Assembly: GCA_034509495.1 (NCBI GenBank)
Contig: CM067519.1
Coordinates: forward strand, 21,890,103-21,954,102
Origin: Acestrorhynchus altus
Taxonomy: Eukaryota; Chordata; Actinopteri; Characiformes; Acestrorhynchidae
DNA: 64,000 bases
Direction: 5' to 3'
Shown: positions 59,936 through 64,000 of the stretch, piece after piece
Layout of the letters: each line of letters opens with the position of its first letter
How positions within the stretch are numbered: position 1 is the stretch's first letter
Translations under genes and position numbers: made by a program
Notes under the pieces: model-generated
What the model was told of the DNA's origin: nothing
The model's database searches: none
Seen by the model: only the letters and a program-made list of their open reading frames with translations

Positions 59936-61639
59936 AGTCCTAACAGGGTTGGGTAATTGGCATTTCCAGATTGGGAGGGAACAATTCCGCTAGAATTTAA
60001 AACAAACAAAAACCTGTCAGGCCTTATTAACTAATCTCGTCCTTAAATTTTAAACTGTCCACAGCTCCTATGATGGATTCCACTCTCCTTATAAACTGAA
60101 AAATTAAACAAGAAAACATTGGTGAAGGTCAGGATCTTCGTAACTGCTTATTGGATTCTCAGAGGAATTTGATTTGTTAGAAGGGCTTTTGAATAAAGTC
60201 CAATGTTTGTAATAGAAATGTGTGTGAGTGTAAAGAACCTATTAAAAGTTCTAGAGAGCCATCAATTGATACAAAAGGCTCTTTACCAATTTAAAAGTGC
60301 TCCCACATCTCCATTAAAAACATGTTTCTTTATGGAACCGTGTATTCTGTGGAGATGTACTGCACAAATTACATCTGAACAAGGCTTACATAGAGTCGTC
60401 ATCCATTCTTAGAAGCCACTCATGACGATGCAGCAAGCAGTCCCCGGTAAGAGGCAGTTAACCCTGAGTCTCTTCAGCTAACTCACATTTGAGCTGAGCG
60501 TATGGGACACGCTGAATATAGACCACTCATGCAGTGAGGCCACGTTAACTGAAGTGTTGACATCACATACTGACAGCATCCTCCAGTTTAAGGACTACAG
60601 TGTTCTGTTGTGTATTATCCAAGACTGGAACTGTGTAGCCTACACACTTAAAATGAGATTTGTACTATCAGGTGGTTCTTCCATGACATCTCTTCAACTT
60701 TCCAGCTAACCTTTGGGAGCTGTATAGAACAATTTTAAGGATTCTATCATCTCCTTTACATTGTCCTCCTGGAAAATAACAATTTAACCTGGCAAAGAAC
60801 AATTTAATGATTCAAAATGGCTCTTAGAGGCATGGTTCTATGTTAAGGACACGGGAGAATACAGTAGAGAAACTTGTTCCTTTAAGCATGTTTAAACCAT
60901 CTTTCCATATAGCAGCAACTGAGGTTCTTCCCACTGGCACAGCATTGACAGAAAGGCTTCCAATGTGTATTCATAGCACAAGTACACTGGTATACTAGTT
61001 ACACTGGGGAGACGACAGTTCATCATCAATTACCTTTAGGATTTGTTTTGTCTTGTATGCCATTTACAAATAGTTGTATCTAGAACCCTGACAAATATTT
61101 TCAATTCCTCTCTCTTCAACACTTATGCTCACATAAAATGTTTCTATATAGTACTGGGTTCTTCGGTTGGAGCTTCTTTAACTCAGAACAAGAGGAAACC
61201 TCTTTTTGTTGCTATGTAGAACCATTTCAAAGGCTCTTGTTTTCCACCACAAAAGATCCACTCAACAAGCCATTTACTCATGCAGCTCTGATTTGCCATG
61301 GTTCTTCTTAGAACCCTTGGAGGAACCCTTGGTTGCACATGAAACCCAATGTCCCATCAGCACTTCAACACAGCTGCTCTCCTTGACTTTGCTTGAACAC
61401 ACTGATGCCTCCCATCGGACTCATTTGGAGCCACCCCACACTTGAACTAAAGGCAACCTTCAATACTGACCAGCAAGTCATCAAGTTTGGCACGTACACA
61501 CGTCCAGACCCTGCGATCGATGCTCCTCTAGCATTCCTAACGGAGGTCACCAGCACTGCTGCAAGGCATGCTGGAAAAAAACCCTCTGCAGTCAGGAAAA
61601 GCAGCCATCTGCACTGCACTGCCCCTCTCATCAAACTGT

Positions 61640-61944
61640 CCCCGACCACGCAGTGGACAGCCCATACACACCCCTACACACCTACAGCACGCAACGGTTC
61701 AGCGCTCGTGATCCGCGCGCACGCAGCGGCGCTCGAGCGGTGCATGTAAAGCATGGTGGCGGTTACCTCGGTACAGCGCGCGGCATCGACCGCTGCCCCT
61801 GCAGATCCTCGGTTATCGGGCTGTGTGGCGATTTCAGATGCGCAAAGGGGCTGGTTGACGCACGAGCTCCTGGCGCTAACAGCGGCAGTCTATGTGAGAG
61901 TCTGCGGAGCTGGCTGCGCCGTGCAGCCGATCCGTCCGGGGTGA

Positions 61945-61998
<54 letters not shown>

Positions 61999-62130
61999 CC
62001 TGCTCCTGCCCCGTCCCGTGAATAATGAATGGACGGCGCAGCGCGGAGCGCAGTCTGGAACCTGTGAGAGGCAGCGCGCGGCGTTTCGCTCAGGTTACAG
62101 ATCCCTATTCAGCTGCGCAACAATCCGCAC
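61640..62130. promoter_or_regulatory. CpG island, candidate upstream promoter
   Basis: Dense CpG (gatccgcgcgcacgcagcgg, cagcgcgcggcatcgaccg, cggcgcagcgcggagcgca) in an otherwise AT-rich region, so an active promoter is likely. On the minus strand a donor-like CCGAG|GTAACC lies at 61767. Just after it is an ATG with a full Kozak context (CCGCCACCATGC, start 61754), open for 23 codons to a weak phase-0 donor GCT|GTAGGT at 61686. A plus-strand transcript cannot be excluded. Confidence 0.55.
61947..61995. repeat. (CT)n microsatellite in CpG island
   Basis: About 24 CT units. On the minus strand this is a GA tract, a common GAGA-like promoter element. Confidence 0.95.
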
Positions 62131-62145
62131 CCCCCTCCCAACCCG

Positions 62146-62162
62146 CCCCCCCCCCCCCCCCA
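62146..62162. repeat. Poly-C tract
   Basis: About 15-16 consecutive C after a CCCGCC stretch at the edge of the island. Confidence 0.85.
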
Positions 62163-62734
62163 ACACACACTCACCATCCTGCCTTTGTCCACAGACTACC
62201 AAATAGGAACCCATGGCAGGGGGTCAGTAGTGACCTGGCTGGACAATGGCACGCGCATACAAGCCCACACGAGCCCACCGCCTCTAGAACAATTGAGCTG
62301 AAGAGCAGGCCACTTCTGAAAAAAGTAAGCCCAACCAACAAAACATCTAATGGCATTCCAGGAATGTCTTTGTCTAATGAGGTGCACTGAACAGCTGGAT
62401 GATCTGACAGATCTGCTGCTTCCAGAAATTGTTTAGATGCCTCCTTCTTCCTCCATGTGCAGGCTTTTGTGCTGATCTGACCGATACACTCCGGGGTTGG
62501 GTATTAGCAGGCAGTCTGATCTGATCTATGTTGTTATTAGATAATATAAAAATGCATAACATAGGTAAGATTTCCCTGTTAAGGATGATGCTCTTACCCC
62601 AACTATCCATTGCTATAATGCGATAACCTTGTACATTCAAAGTGGAAATCAAATGAAGCATTTTTTTATTTGCATCAAATCACCCCACCCCTCCAATTTG
62701 GAAATGATCCAACCTTGTTAAGGCTGTCCCCTGT

Positions 62735-62935
62735 CACATAAGATGCTCCCGACACTGGGAGGGGGAAAACAAGCACACTTCCTCCAATACATGTGAAGTT
62801 CACACTGCCATTGCATCATTGCTGGGCAGCCAATGCACTCGGATGAAAGTGCCAGCATCCACTGTCATGCGGTAAGAGAGCACCAACTACCAACCCTGAG
62901 AGAGCAAGGCCAATTTTGCTAGCTTTGTGTCCAGC
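62735..62935 (-). repeat. tRNA-derived SINE body copy
   Basis: Minus-strand phrases aaaattggccttgctctctc and gtgctctcttac, with ttgctgggcagccaatgcac and gctcccgacactggg on the plus strand, match the other copies in the window. Confidence 0.65.
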
Positions 62936-64000
62936 CAACGATGCATGAACCAGGACAATCTTTCATTTAATTCATTAGCTGGATGATTATGAAATATCAT
63001 TGCAGTTTTGTATTTTAAAAAACAAGAACATTGCTAGTACTATACCAATTTCCTGATTCTCTTTATCTGTCATAATAAACAAATGAACGCAATGGTTAGG
63101 TTAACAAAATTCCTTCTTCTAGAATACCATCATCCTACTTTGCACTTGGAGGCAGCAAGCAACTTTCATACTTAAAAATGTCATTACAATTCTCTGGTAA
63201 GGGCTGGAAAGTGTGACTGCGATTCTGAAATCAACCACCAGAGGTGCACTTCTATGGATCTGATAGTGGGTCTATCAGTGGGGGGCTGATAGTGCGACTC
63301 TTGCAGTGAGGGGGCTGAAAGTGCTGTACTGCGGGTTTGCAGCTGAAAACTACTGCATCATTCTCATGCCTTTGTGAGATTATTGGCTGATTTCAAGCCG
63401 GACTCATGTAAACCCGGAGTTTTTCCACTATGTGATTATCTAAGTGCATGTAAATCTGATTTGACAAAATCTGATCTGCTCACTGACAAAGCTCCAAAAT
63501 GACACAGACCTCTGATGAAGTTTAAGAAGGTTTGTTTCTTCTCCTGTGAAGTTGCCGTTTTGATGAGAGCAACATTTCAAATCCTTACCCAGGCAGGTAA
63601 TGTAGTGTTAGGAGCTTTGCCTAAGGACTGGTGGAGTGTGGTGTGCTTCACCACTGGGAAATCCAACCACAGTAAGCCGTGAGTAGGATAATGTTCTTAC
63701 AGTGTTACCATTGACTAAGCTACACCAACCACTGATGAGGCTGTTCTAGCTTTTCAGTTCCAGGTTGCCAGTTATTACTATTTCTGGACTAGTGAGGTGA
63801 GGTTTGTGACTTCCCCTCACTTCTCTGAGCAAATTTTAAAATGCAGTCCCAGTCGCCAATCAATAGATTTCATTGCATTCAGCAAAAAATGAAAATGAAT
63901 GTCTTATGAGTGTGTATTGATTCTGGTTCTAATAGCTGGAATATGCTGTCACCAATGTAACAAGATGAAATTAACCACAAAACACTGAGTAACTCAATTT

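Larger units (their letters stand above)
53928..61640. other. Non-coding stretch between candidate exon and CpG island
   Basis: Apart from the listed repeats I see no supported gene. 54370-54480 and 60200-61330 carry scattered 'aaagaacc/ggttctt' words typical of diverged palindromic elements. Open frames are short and not conserved-looking. Confidence 0.55.
62131..64000. other. Distal flank, no gene recognised
   Basis: Contains one SINE copy (62735-62935) and AT-rich unassigned sequence. No paralemmin (PALM2) coiled-coil exon was recognised up to the end of the window. Confidence 0.5.

Noticed and set aside
61393..62390. Overlapping plus-strand frames across the CpG island as coding genes
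   Set aside because: GC-rich DNA lowers stop-codon frequency, and these frames run into the CT repeat and poly-C tract, so they are composition artefacts.
1..64000. A new multi-gene defence or metabolic system
   Set aside because: The window is ordinary teleost nuclear DNA with two known genes and repeats. No clustered unknown genes occur.

Overview
This is vertebrate nuclear DNA, almost certainly from a teleost and probably an otophysan (characin, catfish or relative). It has a low-GC background, long introns, GT-AG splice sites, two CpG-rich promoter-like islands, many short DNA transposons, tRNA-derived SINEs and microsatellites, and two recognisable vertebrate genes. There is no bacterial, phage or CRISPR-like content, and I found no credible new multi-gene system. 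The species assignment rests on repeat style only and is an inference.

Two genes can be reconstructed, both on the minus strand. At 3388-9481 lies a complete four-exon slc46a2 (thymic stromal cotransporter family, predicted 431 aa) with a CpG-rich promoter at about 9.4-9.9 kb. At 16932-28247 lies the 3' part of akap2 (the AKAP2 half of PALM2AKAP2). It has a 2.1-kb exon carrying the PKA-RII anchoring helix, a 191-nt exon, a 39-nt microexon and a terminal exon. The terminal exon's glutamate-rich tail is interrupted by a 319-base run of N. All splice phases agree except across the N run.

The rest is intergenic or intronic. From 0 to 3.4 kb: flank downstream of slc46a2 with a Tc1-type MITE. From 9.9 to 16.9 kb: a broken Tc1 transposon and the presumed akap2 3'UTR. 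From 28.2 to 64 kb: probably a very long akap2/palm2 5' intron full of repeats. It contains a candidate alternative first exon at 53825-53927 and a CpG island at 61.64-62.13 kb that may be an upstream promoter. No paralemmin coiled-coil exon was recognised, so the PALM2 half, if present, lies beyond 64 kb.

Functionally the two genes are unrelated. SLC46A2 is a membrane transporter of the major facilitator superfamily, and AKAP2 tethers protein kinase A to actin and membrane sites. The main points for a curator are the microexon, the acidic tail with its mis-sized gap, the alternative akap2 starts, the nested and TSD-bounded transposons, and a three-copy local duplication at 33.8-34.6 kb.
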